The notes under the pieces: model-generated
Database searches by the model: none
What the model saw: only the letters and a program-made list of their open reading frames with translations
What the model was told of the DNA's origin: nothing
Source: Pelobates cultripes
Lineage: Eukaryota; Chordata; Amphibia; Anura; Pelobatidae
DNA: 64,000 bases
Assembly (NCBI GenBank): GCA_933207985.1
Contig: OW240914.1
Location: forward strand, 282,880,205-282,944,204
Direction of reading: 5' to 3'
Shown: positions 42,627 to 55,580 of the stretch, in pieces
Layout: every line of letters starts with the position of its first letter
Position numbering within the stretch: position 1 is the first letter of the stretch
Translations under genes and position numbers: made by a program

Positions 42627-42812
42627 CAGTCCTGGCATATAGCATGGCATGGGGGGTCTATCCGATCAATGAGAGCCTGGCAGGATCTGGGCATCAGCTG
42701 GCATGAACCTGCCCTGGGAGATGCTGCCAGTCCTGGTACATGGCATGGGGGAGCTTTCCTGGCAGGATCTGGGCATCAGATGGCATGAACCTGCCTTGGG
42801 GGATGCTGCCAA
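42627..42812. repeat. 101-bp tandem duplication just after the splice donor
   Basis: CAGTCCTGGCATATAGCATGG at 42627 and its copy at 42728 each lead to GGCAGGATCTGGGCATCAG and GGCATGAACCTGCC. The second copy is partly shortened. It begins 22 bp beyond the exon 1 donor. Confidence 0.9.
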
Positions 42813-45800
42813 GGTAGACAGTGGTTTGGCAATGAGAGAATTGAGATATGCCCACGCTTGCTGTCAGTGGGCATGCAGGTTCAATCAGCTGGGTGCCCTC
42901 CCAGGTATTAACCCTTCCAGTCTTTTTTTTTTTTTTGCAGGGAGGGGCGTGTTTTAGGATGGTTGGTGATTTTTTTTGCCATGCATGCAGGTGGGGGATC
43001 CTCATCAAACTAAGGATATCGATTTATTGATTTTTGGTGTTGACAAGGAAACGCATTGTTCAGAATGACTTGAGCAGATGATTAATACTACCTGTGGCTT
43101 GAACCGCCTTGATTTGTGTTTCCTCTGACAATTACCAGTCATTTGGTTGGCTGAGCATCATGGGAATCGTAGTGCACAAAAATTGGAGTGCCAAATGGTC
43201 TGTCATAATCACTCGACCTTCTAGGTATTTAGTAAAAAAAAAAACACACTAAACAGCCCATAGAACGCCCTGTTGCTTCTTGTGTCCATGGATACAGAGT
43301 TGCTCTGATTTGGGGGCAAATGGGCTTCGATTAACCCTTACACTGCGAGGCTGTCTTCAGCGTTCCATTGAAGGCGTGTTGGGGTTTGAATTGATAGCCG
43401 AGGTTCTCTTTGGAAGGCTCGTATTGTTTAGGCGAGTTCTTTCAATCAGATTGTTGTCAAAGGAAGTAGTAAGACAAATCAGGTTTGGCGAGGATAGTGG
43501 GCTGTGCCCATGTTTATAAAATGCTGCATTATTTAAACTTATTTTTTTTTTTAAACGGTTGTTAACATGTTTCATAGTTTTGGGCAGATTTAATTTTAGT
43601 TGATCTGTTATGTCACATGTTGGTGTAACTGTTAACCCTTGCCAGTCTACATCGTGTGTCTCTAGCCCTGGCACATAATTTATTGATGCCAGTCTTGAGA
43701 AAGCCCAGTTGGTTATAGCATTTAATTCCCTGTTCCCTAATTGCTTATTATTGATGTTGATGAAATCTTTGGATATCTCTCAGAAGACACATGGGGCAGG
43801 TTGACTTGTTCAAAAAAATCCTATATGATGGTACATAATGTTCTTAACCTACCAAGACTGTGTTCCTTTCTCTCATTAAGCATTTGTTCTAGTCGTACAG
43901 TTTAATTAATTTATTTTTTCTTTAGCAGTATCTGCCTAGTTATCTGATCTTTGAATGTTGGGGATACAATGTTGGAATGGATAATATAAATCTAAATGGA
44001 CCTATAGCTATTTTGTATTTAACATAACCTATTAAACTAGCGCAAGCATAATAAGCCTTGGCTACACCTACAGTAAAAAAAATAAAAATAAAAATGGTAA
44101 AATATAAATATCCCTTTTTTTTTTTTTTTTGCAGAACAGGTTTATTTTTGACACAGTATACATCCCATCACCCTCGGCCAATCATTGATTAAGAGCAATC
44201 GAAAAAATTATGCCCACAACAGGTGGTTAATGATCTAAACTGCCAAATTACCAGAGAAATTAGGAAATTATGGTTTTCCAATGTGTTGCGTTTCTCTCAA
44301 GACTTTAGTGCTTTACTGTTAAAGGTGCAATGTGCAAGCTTGTAAAAGGCAAAATAATGTATATGTTTTTCTGGTATATTGGCAGGTATATGAGTAGAGG
44401 GAGATAAAAATTTGCTTTACATATGACAGCCTTAGTTCTCCTCACCACCATATATCATGCAAAGGAGTAATTTTCATATGAGATTTAACTGATAAGATGC
44501 TGGTATATTGGCGTGGAATTTGTAGCACTTCTACAAGCTATGGATATAGATTTGTTTGTGATGAGCAAACACCTGGCCAAAATTCTGATTGCAAGCTCCT
44601 ATGATCTGTTTGTACCTCTATTATTCAACACCTTATTTAGGGTGTGAATAATAATCATTCCCTGCTAGATTATTGTTCCATGGATATATACAGAATAATA
44701 TCTAGTATCATTCGCCCAATTTGTACATAAAAATATATATATTTTTGGATCCTTCTTGTCTTCTGTACAGTTTTTCCTCTTGCATTGAATAATACCAAAT
44801 TTTGTCTTGCTTTCCTTCTGTAAAAAATATATGGCCTCTCAGTTTTTTTTTTTTTCTATTCTGTGGTTGTGAAATTATGGTTTTCTCCTGCAATAAAATA
44901 AGCTATATTTCATTCATGGTTATATGGAGCTAGGGATTAAAAAAGATTAGCGGTTTCAAATAACAGGATTATGTTTGTCTATTTGTAAATCTGTGCCAGC
45001 TATTAGAGTTAACCTTTTGATAGCCAGAGTTGCATGCAAACAATTTTTTCCAGTGAACTGTAAGCTGTTCGAGCAGGATCCTGGTCAAGCTATTGTTCAT
45101 GTAACATTTTGTAATTCTCATTTAATGTTAAATTTCACCCTTTATGATATTGTAAAGCACTGCGGAATAAGTTGGCGCTACATAAATACCAATAATAATG
45201 ATGTTACTGTACATCCTCTTCATTGCACAACATGTTAAAATGGTTTTAAACGATTACTGACAAAAAGTGAAGGGGGCATAACTATGTTCTAATCACTCAA
45301 GAATTGGGTTGAATTGTTTGGTTGTGTGGGAGAAAATGAAGATGGATGTTGTACATTTCCCCAGCCACTTTGTCTACGGGGGAAAAAACGAGAAATTAGT
45401 CAATGAAAATACTGGAGAAGGAAGTTGGGGGTGTTATAATAACATGTCCCAAGAACAAGAATCTATCTTGCTTTTAAACAACACTCGTGGTAGGAACCAT
45501 TTAAAATGATACGCAAGATCGAGAACATTTTGCTTCCATTGTGCTTCTAAGAAGCTGGACGAAATGTTGTGATGGCTGTGAGAATAGAGATTGTTGCCTA
45601 TGGGTTTGTGAAAGGATTTGGGGGACAAAGTAGCTACTCTGTAATGTGTAGGCTCAGCAATATGTTCATATGGCACGGTTTTACAATGAATGGGATGGCA
45701 TAAAAAAATGTGCATTTTAGTGTTCTTCAGCCCCCTATAAAATATCTTTGTGCATCTGCTGTGCGGCCAACATTCTAACCTCTCAGCTAGGATTTGCCGT

Positions 45801-47502
45801 GTGGCTTGAGAGGACAGATGCTTGATCAGGACTGCGTGCCTTTGTTTCACACTTGGTACACAAGTGTACAAAGGAAGCAGCTGAGATGCTTAAATTGGAT
45901 CAGGGCACACGCTTCTAGCTTCCAAGCACTGTACATGTTCCAGGCATAGTTCACTCCAGGCTCATTGATAAGATGTTTGAATGATTGCAAACATTATTAG
46001 AAACATTTCCTTAACAGCAAAGTCAAACACTACCTGACTATTCATCAGCCTGGTTTGGTTGCCTTAGAGATTGTACATTGTGACTTGCATTTGAAGGGAC
46101 TTATTGTCTAAAGTACATTCTGTATTCCACAAGACATCTCTGCATTTAGGTCTGTTGTCTGCCTCTCAGTTAGCATAATTCCAATTTTATGGCTCTTGTT
46201 GACATCATCACGTCCTGGGGAGATATTCAAATTAATAACCCAGTGCTCATGTCACATGAGAGTACAGTAGACTTATTTGTGTTGCTGCTCCTGATTAGTG
46301 ACCTTATGTATCTTTCAGCTATGCTGCTATTAACCCCTTCACAACAAGTAAAATGCCATGATGTATTGAGATTGCTCTTTCCCACACCAATCATGACACT
46401 AATTGTTGGTATTTGATTAGATCAAAGTAATTCCCTAAATAAGTCATTTTGTGTTTAAAGTCTGATTGTAAATTGGTCTGTGTAAATAAAATACTTTAAA
46501 ACCATATCTTTGTTCCATTTCATTAAGAATAAATTTAAACAAAGACAAATATTTTCATCAGTTCTTGCTTTATAGTCACCAGGAAAGTGTCCGTATCTGG
46601 TCATTGGATATAAATATGGGGAATATTAAGTATATATAACCACTCCTGAATTGTACTTATTTCTCAAGGGAGATTTTGATAGTGGGAGGCTGGGGAAGGC
46701 ATTCAAGATTCTCCTCTTTAACATGTGTGTTGTGATATTATGAAGTAATCCTCACATAGCTCAGTTCCTATATTCAGACGATATAAAATGGGTTTTACTT
46801 GAAATCAAGAGGCAAGCTCCAGCTTTTGAACTCCTCAATGCAGAAGCACAATAGGTGCCCCAGGCAGATGGTCTGTGTGTACAGATCATGTGAGCTGTCA
46901 GCTGGCCCACTAGCTCACTCTGTGGTGATATATTTGAAAATGTTCCTGCTTTTAGAATAGTTTGAGGCCCTGGCCTATCAAGTTGGGGGCAGTTGTTGGA
47001 AAGGATTTTAGCAGCAATCTTCCTTGGGTTTTGTTTTTCATGTACTATAATTACTTATTCAGATCTGGCATCAAGTTTTGTTTGGTTTCCATTCCAAAAT
47101 GTATCCAAATCAAAATTGTCAGAATGTTGGGAACTGTTTCCTGCTAATGTTTGTGATCAGCCAACAGCCAAGTGCAATGTTTAAATTGTAGAGCTGAGAC
47201 CTCCTCTAGGTGCTGTTAGTATGACAGACCGAGTAAATTTCAGTCACATGACTCGGAGACCTATAGGAAAGCACTGTCTAAATGCTTTCCTATGGGAACG
47301 TTTGAATGTGACCAGTGCTCTTCTATGAGGAACATTGGATTGGACCATCGCACCCCCCAGTGTTAATACTCAAACTGTTTGCTAATGGTTTGACCTCTAC
47401 CTGCGGTCCACTAGGGGTGCAAGTCTCCATAAATATTTGACAGTAACCCAAGTAGTAAATCAGAGACTAGATAAAATAGACCTGGTTTTGAGGGGGGAAA
47501 AA
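42813..47502. other. Putative NEURL1B intron 1, proximal part
   Basis: No exon is seen. An interspersed-repeat tail at about 45045-45205 (AAAGCACTGCGGAATAAG, TTGGCGCTACATAAATA and an ATAATAATG run) is a type common in frog genomes. 43140-43195 resembles a worn MITE. Segment 45990-46180 looks single-copy and could be conserved non-coding DNA; this is speculative. Confidence 0.5.
45045..45205 (+). repeat. Interspersed repeat 3' tail ending in ATAATA-type simple repeat
   Basis: TAAGCTGTTCGAGCAGGATC leads to ATTGTAAAGCACTGCGGAAT, GGCGCTACATAAATA and an AATAATAATG tail. The combination is a familiar frog repeat end; the family name was not determined. Confidence 0.6.
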
Positions 47503-47912
47503 CATAGAAACATAGAATGTGACGGCAGATAAGAACCATTCGGCCCATCTAGTCTGCCCAATTTTCTAAATACTTCCATTAGTCCCTGACCTTATATCAT
47601 GGCTAGGATTGCCTTATGTCTATCCCACGCATGCTTAAACTCTTTTACTGTGTTAACCTCTACCACTTCATCTGGAAGGCTATTCCATGCATCCACTACC
47701 CTCTCAGTAAAGTAATACTTCCTGATATTATTTTTAAACCTTTGCCCCTCTAATTTAAGACTGTCCTCTTGTTGTCATTTTTCTTATTTTAAATATAATC
47801 TCCTTCTTTACTGTGTTGATTCTCTTTATGTATTTATGTTTCTATCATATCCCCCCTGTCTTGTCTTTCCTCCAAACTATATGTGTTAAGATCTTTTAAC
47901 CTTTCCTTGTAA
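47503..47912 (-). pseudogene. CR1 LINE 3' fragment
   Basis: On the minus strand this matches the end of the CR1 copy at 11143-11569. It carries an RGDMIET-like region, then peptides resembling LEGQRFKNNI and KYYFTERVVDAWN, and the 3' end GATGGGCCGAATGGTTCTTA and ATTCTATGTTTC. Only the last 0.4 kb of ORF2 and the 3' UTR remain. It lies within the putative intron in antisense orientation to the gene. Confidence 0.9.
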
Positions 47913-48771
47913 GAAAGAAATAAAAAAAATAAAAAAAAATTGAGGTCACAATATTACAATAAAATATCCAACAGCATATAATGACCATATTGTAGATCCT
48001 GGGGCTACATATTACTAAGCATTAAAACCACTTAAGGGCTAGATTAAAATAGCCTGCCTCTAGGGTAGAAGGCGCATGTCATTATCATTGAGGCTTCAGG
48101 TGATCACTGCTGATTTTATCCAGAAATTGGGTAATCAGTTTACAGGCTAACATAGTTCTGTGGCTCTTAATCTGTTTTTGCACTGATCATAATTCTGTAT
48201 ATGGCATTAGGTTGGTTCAATAGCTCTGTGACCTATTCTTGACTGGTAATATAATAAATATTAAAGCTCATTTGCAAAACACATTCAAATATACCTTAAA
48301 CTTCAGTATCGTTTTCCACTCCCCTGAGGAAAGCATTGCCACTACAGTAAGCTATTTATTAAAGGTAGTAGCTTTGAAATTGTTGAATATGAGATGGATG
48401 TTTATACCCAGTGGACCCACTAAATATACACAGGGAAGCATTTTTGGGTCCTGACCCAACGGTTAAGAACCAATGTCCTAGTTGCAAGCTAACTAGGAAA
48501 TAGATTAGCAACACTAGAATAGTTGGATAGTGGTAAGGAACTAATGTTGTCTCCCCTAAATTGTTTGTTACAAATCATAAATTTAATTATAAGGTTTGAT
48601 TACTACGTACTGTTTCAGTACAGGGGAAGACCAAAGGTAAACCCCACAGCTCAGGGTCTACCTTTTGGCCACCAACCCTGTCAATAAAAATGTATGACTC
48701 AAAATTAAAGAGTAATTTAGAGGCATGCAATTTTAAACACTACTATGGGATACAAATGTTGCCTGTTAGAG

Positions 48772-49246
48772 TTAAAGGAACACAACAGTGTGAGAAATGC
48801 AACTTGTGTACCTAACCCTGGAATGTATTGTTGCCTACCTAGATGAATCCCCTTTGTGAGGGTTTGAAAGGTGATTATTACTTACCATTTAGCTCCTTGC
48901 CCCATCATTCTCGCTGCCGTTCCTACCTCTTTGGCTGAGATCATCAATGTTGATGATCTGAGCCAATCCAATGCTTCCTTATAGGCTAGTGTGCATGCAC
49001 GGCAAAACGCTAAACTGTGCCAATCAAATGCTGCTGTGTGGACAGCATTTGATCTATGACAGAATTTTACTGGTTATAGTAGAGGAAGCTCTTCTAGTGG
49101 CTGTTAGGAAGAGGCGCATTTAACCTACAATGATGTGCCTTTCCACAAGAACGGCAGTTTTACTTTGCAGTCTTAAATGGACAGGGGAACTGCACCAAGA
49201 CCTCTTCACTGAGATGAAGTGGCCCGGGTGCCTTTAGTGTCCTTCA
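48772..49246. mobile_element. T2/Kolobok-type MITE
   Basis: TTAAAGGAACACAACAGTG at the left and TTTAGTGTCCTTCAA at the right are inverted. TTAA is intact on the left and mutated to TTCA on the right. Confidence 0.8.
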
Positions 49247-50291
49247 AAGTACCAAAAGTCTTGTCATTATACCATTAAATGAGGAATCACAAATAAGAAG
49301 GTAACTGCTCTGTACTACCTTCCATATAACATAGCAGAATGATTGCATAATGTGCCTGGGGTTGTTCTTTCCATTAAAGTCCCAAAAATTTTTTTGTTTG
49401 ACAGTTGTTTTCAATATGCTTTGTAAACCGGAATGTCATACATTGAGTTTCCCTTTTACCTCTTTTGGTAATTGTCAAAAATGTATAAGGTTTTCACTTA
49501 ACGTTGGAAAGATGGTGTACTATGACAGTTCTGCAAGGCTGCATAGATTAGTTTTCTGGTTAGTTTGCTTTTTTTTTAACAGATTTGTCAAACTGGTTTA
49601 AGAGTGACCTTGGAGTGTATGCAGCAGGTATTTTTTTTTTTTCTGTGTCTTGTAAGCTTATACCATTTCTGCTAAAATATTGAATTTTAAATTATTTGTT
49701 TGGAGACCATTTCAATTTGTCATTAACATTTCAAGTTGTATGTTTTTCAGTTTTACTGGGAAACTGTAGCGTGGGTAATTTAAAGTACTTTATAATTTAT
49801 TTCTCATTTTGCAGTTGTCATTGTACAGGCTGTATCATGTCCCCCACCCGCCTCTTTTTGTTTATATTGGCTTATAGCTGGAATGACGTGCGATGGGGTG
49901 AGAAGCTATTATCAGTTATAGAGTGTTGTTTTGTTTTTATTTTCCCCCCCGAAAAACAATCCAAGGATGTTTCTCTGGAATGTCATGCTAAATCTGGAAT
50001 TTGGATAATTATACAATGTAGCATCTATTGTGTCATTCCATGGGCAGGTGGAAAATCTATTTAAAAAAAAAAAAGAAAAAAAAAATCTGCGTGGAGTTCC
50101 CTTCTACTTATTATTGTATTCAACAACTTTATCTTGAACAAGAAAGTCATAAAACAATGATGCTATATTTTATTGTCCGATTTTCATAACTGTACTAACA
50201 TTTATGTGGCTGCATAACATGATTTCAAAGAATACTGGCAAGATACTACATAATAAATAAATACATAAAACTTTATTAACATGAAATGCAT

Positions 50292-50621
50292 TATTGCACT
50301 TAGGGGCCGGTCTCCTCAGACATCAACCGATGGGGGAAACCTAGTGTGCGTGCTGCGCGCACATTAGGCTTTTCCCATAGGAAATCATTGACTTAATAGT
50401 TTCCTATGGGGATTTAGAAGACTCTGCGCGTCCTCATGAAAGACATTCAGTGTCGTTTCACGGAGTTAAACTATGTGTAAATGTAGTGAGCAATTCTAGT
50501 GTATGCCACTGGAGGCAGTCTTAACCCTGCAATATAAACATTGCAGTGTCTCTGAGGGGACAGGGTCACCGCATCCAGACCACTTTAATGACTTGTCTGG
50601 GTGCCTGTAATGTCCCTTTAA
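50292..50621. mobile_element. T2/Kolobok-type MITE, left end missing
   Basis: The right end GGGTGCCTGTAATGTCCCTTTAA and interior CTGCGCGTCCTCATG...GTCGTTTCACGGAGTTAAAC match the copy at 61193-61644. The left TTAAAGG end is not present. Confidence 0.7.
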
Positions 50622-50775
50622 TGACAGTGATTCATGCATGAGTTGCCAGAGATTTGAACTTTAAATTAGGGTTAATAATAACCCCAATGAAACAATGGGG
50701 CCATTAATGTAGTAACAGATAAGGTGAAAAGAAAAAGGTCTATTGTTCAGTGAAAGATCTGGCCTTTAAAATTTA

Positions 50776-51772
50776 CAGTGATCAGCCACAACATTAAAAC
50801 CACTGACAAGTGAAGTGAATAACATTGATTATATCATTACAATGGCACCTGTCAAGTGAACAGTCCGTTCTTGAATTTCATGTGTTCGAAGTAGGAAAAA
50901 TGGGCAAGCGAAAAGATCTGTGTGACTTAGACAAAGGCCAAATAGTGATGGCTAGATGACTGGATCAAGGCATCGCCAAAACAGCAAGTCTTGTGGGGTG
51001 TTCCCGGTATGCAGAAGTTAGTATTTGGCAAAAGTGGAGCAATGAAGGACAACCAGTGTCAGGGTCATTGGCGCCCAAGGCTCATTGATGCACTTCGGGA
51101 GTGAAGGCTAGTCAGTCTGTTCTGATCACACAAAAATTGCTGAAAAACTTAATGCTGGCCATGATAGAAAAGTGTCCGAACACAATGTGCATTGCAGTTT
51201 GCTGCATATGGTGCTGGGTAGACCCAGACGAGTCAGAGTGCCCGTGACGACCCCTCTCCACCCTAACGATCTTCAAATGGGACATGAGCATCCTAACTTG
51301 ACCATGGAACAATGGAAAAGGTTACCTGGTCTGATGAATCATGTTTTCTTTTAGATCAGGTGGATGGCCGGGTGTATGCGCATCATTTACCTTGGAAAGA
51401 GATGAAAGCAGGATGCATTATGGGAAGAAGGCAGGCTGGTTGAGGCAGTGTTATGCTCTGGGCAATATTCTACTGGATGTTCATGTGGATGTTACTTTGA
51501 CATGTACCACATACCTAAAGATTGTTGCAGACCATGTACACACCTGGCAATGTGATTAAGCACGTGTGGCCCTGGAAAAACAAATTTAATCTATGGATGC
51601 CCCACCTCGCAACTTAAAAAAATCTGCTGCTAATGTCTTGGTGCCAGATGCCACAGGACAAATTCAGAGGTCTTGTGGGGTCCATGCCTTGACGCATCAG
51701 AGATTTTTTAGCAATACGAGTGGAATCTACACAATATTAGGCAGGTGGTTTTAATGTTGTGGCTAATCAGTG
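50776..51772 (+). mobile_element. Tc1-like transposon, decayed, TA-flanked
   Basis: CAGTGATCAGCCACAACATT and the mirror GTTGTGGCTAATCAGTG form the ends, with TA at 50774-50775 and 51773-51774. At 997 bp it has lost part of its length. Confidence 0.93.
50900..51690 (+). pseudogene. Tc1-like transposase relic
   Basis: ATG at 50900 opens MGKRKDLCDLDKGQIVMAR and then a stop. Further pieces in other frames give the helix-turn-helix region (GIAKTASLVGCS), a WKRLPGLMNH segment where the first catalytic Asp lay, and HVDVTLTCTTYLKIVADHVH. The second Asp and the Glu regions are largely deleted. Multiple stops and frame changes make it inactive. It belongs to a Tc1 family with ends unlike the other copies in the window. 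Confidence 0.85.
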
Positions 51773-52300
51773 TATTCTATGGCTTTAAGAATTTAAAATT
51801 CTGTGTGGATATTAGCTCAGTGTTAAAGCAAAACTCCAAGCACCATAACCACATCAGTGCGTTCTATGCGACATTTCTTCACTGAAACAGATGCTTTTTT
51901 TCCCTTACACTGAAAGTATTACAAATATTGGTTTTCTCATCACGTTATCAAAACTAAACAGAGAGGCCACAGGACAGCGAGGATAAATATGGAGATATGC
52001 CAGTTCAGGCTTGAAAAGTTGATGTATTACTCTGTAAACATTTCAGACCTAATTAGCTGACATCTCTTCTAAAGATACAGAGATAGCAACATGGCTCATT
52101 TGGGTGCCAAGGAACAAATCAATTTCAGATAAGATAGACATTGAGATGATGATGGGATGTAAACAAACCCAGTAAGGGTCACTATGAATTGCAGGAAATT
52201 CAAAATAATTTTAGTGAAACAAAAAATATAGCCGATATGGGTAACTTTTCCAGTTTGGACTAAAAATCTGAAATTCTGTTTGAATTCTTGGCAATTCAAA
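51773..52300. other. No gene recognised; T2-like fragment near 51822
   Basis: GTTAAAGCAAAACTCCAAGC near 51822 resembles a T2 MITE start but no matching right end was found. The rest is AT-rich. Confidence 0.4.
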
Positions 52301-52301
52301 C

Positions 52302-52800
52302 TTAAAGGGACACTATAGTCACCTGAACAACTACAGCTTAATGTAGTTGTTCAGGTGAGATCTATAGCTCCCTGCAGGCAATCTAATGTAAACACTGTAT
52401 TTTCAGAGAAAATACAGTGTTTACATTCATAGGAATACCTCCAGTGGCCGTCACTCAGACGGCCACCAGAGGGACTTCCTATCATGTATGGCCCTAAAAA
52501 GGCCATGTACACGACAGACGTATTAAAATATGTCTGACGTGTGCAGGAGAGAGAAGGCACTGTGTGCGTGCCTTCTCTCTCCTGCCTGTCAGCAGAGGAG
52601 AGGGGACAGGCAAAGACCGCGAGCTGAGCTCTCTCAGCTCGCGGCCACACACACCGCCCTATGAAGTATGTGTGCATGTGCGGCGAAACCGCGCCTGCAC
52701 ACAAGGGAGCAATGACTCTTCCGAATGGAAGCGTCTGATTGCTCCCTGCTTGTGCCCGCCTATTTAGTCATTTTGACTAAACAGGGGGCACGGCTTCACG
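52302..52800. mobile_element. T2/Kolobok-type MITE, right end unresolved
   Basis: TTAAAGGGACACTATAGTCA starts the element and a subterminal hairpin (GAACAACTACA...TGTAGTTGTTC) follows. Interior includes an inverted pair around GCAGGAGAGAGAAGGCA / TGCCTTCTCTCTCCTGC (52541-52584). The right terminal repeat was not identified. Confidence 0.75.
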
Positions 52801-52859
52801 AGGTATTTATTATTTTCCCGTTGGACATAGATCTTTTAGCAATATTAATCACTGGACTA

Positions 52860-52965
52860 ACAGTCCAGGATTTAGGGATTACCCTGTTGTATCTAAGGTG
52901 TTTTTAGAAAAAGGAAAAAAAAAACACTGTAGACACAACACGATAATCCCTAAATCCTGGACTGG
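52860..52965. mobile_element. Short hairpin MITE
   Basis: CAGTCCAGGATTTAGGGATT and its inverse AATCCCTAAATCCTGGACTG form arms of about 45 bp around a short A-rich loop. Confidence 0.85.
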
Positions 52966-55193
52966 TAGGGGGGTACTTGAGGACTGGCTTGGGAATTACT
53001 GTTCTAGATGATAACAATAAAGACAGCATGTCTTTGTTATTGAAAGATGGCACACCTAATGGGACTAGCACCATTGTGGATCATTCATATGAATTAATAC
53101 ATGAGTTTGAATCTGTAAAATGTATCCAGCACTCTGTGCCATATATAGGTTGGTTTTATCAGTTGGGTGTGAATTATTAGGACATTGAGGGGGAGACTCT
53201 CAAATCCTGTTGTATATTTCAATAAAAAATTTTGCTTCTCCAGATGGAATATTTTTAATTTTATGATTTTTAATTCAGGGTTTCTTTTTGTGATTTTAGT
53301 TATTTATTTTTCAATAAACTTATTCAACATTGGGGCTATTCACTAAAGTGTAACTTCAATGTTAATTCAAATTTTAGTTCAAAGTAGGCAAATTGAAATC
53401 ATCATAGCTTACTTGAAATTTAATTTTTTGGTTAGTTAGCAATTTGACTAGAAATGTAAAACTTAGTGCTATTTAGCGAATGATGCAGTGTAGGTGTGTA
53501 ATATATGGCTAAGCATGGCAGTCTAATAAGTCTGTTATGACCACAAAGAAAGCTGTAATAATATACTAGATGATTTAAGACAAATGGAAAAGCCACTCTG
53601 CAGAAGCGAGATCCATGTCACAGTTCATTGAGGACCATCGGTGTCTGGAGTGGACCCAGGTAAGAGGGCAACCTGTTGCAAAATGGTTTGTCCCTTTACC
53701 AGGGAAACAGGGCCAGTGTACTCCCCATATCATAACTGCTACAATGGGCTGTAATGGTTATTATCCTTGAAGTCACCCTTTAGGTAAGTGTAGTAGGTCT
53801 GTATGTGTGTTGGAGTCTAGCAACAAAGCTTCACATTGTAGAAATTGTATGAGCTCAGTTAAGAGCAAGGGCGTAGCTTTAAGTTGTGGCAGGGGTTACC
53901 CGGCTGTTTAAACTACACCACAGGGCTAATGCCGCCGGGTTCATCCCTCCCACCTCTCCCCTTATACCATATTACCATTACCAGGTGGGCCCTCTTTTAT
54001 TACAGGCCTACCCAATACGTCAGTTTCGGCACACCACAACCGACTTGCTCATATATCCAACTTGTCATAAATACGACTTTGGTCCCCGACTACAAATATA
54101 TATATTTCAGTGCAGTATGATGAAGACCTCCACAGCTAATACCATTAGTCATCTGGCCTTTAACTATGTGGTTTATATTGTACTGTAATTCACAAATAAA
54201 GCTCATCTTTAATGGTAACTTAACTGTTGGGTTCTATTTAACAGGCATCTGGAGGATTAGACATCAAAAGGTATGATCTTGTTATATTTGGTGTTCTTTT
54301 ATATAGAAACGAGGCATTAAACAGAAAATTAGATCCTATAAAGAAAAATGTGATACAACCTAACCTTCAAAGGACAAGAATTTGTATAGGCCCAGTAAAG
54401 GCACCCTAAATTAAATTTACACTCCTCAATCCAAACATTCATTTATCAAGAAGGATTTTGTGTGCTCATCTCAATGTTTCTTTATAAATAAAGCCTAGTT
54501 CTCGGTAATTCAGACTTGTTCTGTAATGTAATCTTTGACTATGCTCAAACAATGCCATTTGTCACATTTTCTTCATGGCTTGCTTAATTTAGCCATGTTA
54601 GGTGACAGCTGTAAACTCAATTGAAAGGCTCCATTGAAGGAAAGCATTGTATTTCTACCTTATGAAATGCTTCTCAGAGTCTGTCATCTGCCCTTGCTTT
54701 GAAATCAAAACATTTGTTTGCCATAACACAGTTATAAATAGAAAGTCAAGACTAATTGACTTCTGAGCAGAAAACAGCAGGTCTCTTGCTCCATAAATGG
54801 CCAGTTCTGAGGTTTAGTAATATTTTCAGATACTCGTAGTGGCTAATATAGAAATAAGTTTGCAGGGTACCCATTCCTGCCATACACTCATTGGGATTGT
54901 CTGTTCCTCTTTATGGAATGACTGGACAATTGAATAATAGCGTGCTGACAAAAGTAAAAGCTTGAATTGGGTGAAATCATCAATCAACTTTATTAGTCTT
55001 CGTAGAGCATAAAAACAACTAAAATCTGTGCTCACACAAAATGTGTAGACAGTGTGCTTCTGATCTGAATCACGCCTGCTGGTACATGGAATCAGGTATT
55101 GTTTTTTGTCTGAAAAGACCTACAGGGATGAGTAAAGCAGATTAGTGATTTTACCCATGTGGATTAAAGCTTTTGCTTTTGACAACATATTAT
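52966..55193. other. Putative intron sequence, no exon seen
   Basis: Includes a worn AT-rich repeat near 53335-53475 (TTCACTAAAGTGTAAC start) and a single-copy-looking stretch 54450-54850 with few simple repeats. The latter is a candidate for comparison as conserved non-coding DNA; nothing in the sequence alone proves it. Confidence 0.4.
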
Positions 55194-55580
55194 TTAAAGG
55201 GTTAAATTATCACTTCAGCATGCTGTGGTTAGAATGCCAGAGTACCCTTACCCAGGTCCCTAGTAATGGGACAAACCATTTAGCAATAATTTGCTCCATT
55301 ACCTAGGTCCCCACAAGCTCTAATGCTCCCTGGTGATCCAGTGACATAGTTCTGTGGAGGCCTGTGAGTCACGCATGTCACTATTCATTGGCTAAGAGTG
55401 TCAGCTGACCACTCTCTGACATTCTGTGCAATGAAAGTTGCACAGAACTGACATTAGCCAGCCCTGGTCCCTAGTTCTAGTAAAACCTCCCGCAGCTCTG
55501 ACTATTTCAAATCACTGAAGTGGTTATGGAGCAACCCTTTATTTTTCTTAATTGTGGTTATGTCTGGACTATTCCTTTAA
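55194..55580. mobile_element. T2/Kolobok-type MITE
   Basis: TTAAAGGGTTAAATTATCAC at the left and GGACTATTCCTTTAA at the right, both with TTAA. The interior GACCACTCTCTGACATTC is of the same style as related copies. Confidence 0.7.

Noticed and set aside
42384..42650. 88-codon minus-strand frame over the CpG island
   Set aside because: GC-rich islands are commonly open on both strands; it shows no domain and opposes the better supported exon.
42703..43008. Frames continuing after exon 1
   Set aside because: They lie in the tandem duplication and early intron beyond a consensus splice donor.
50776..51772. Transposase fragments as an active gene
   Set aside because: Stops, frameshifts and loss of catalytic regions show a dead copy.
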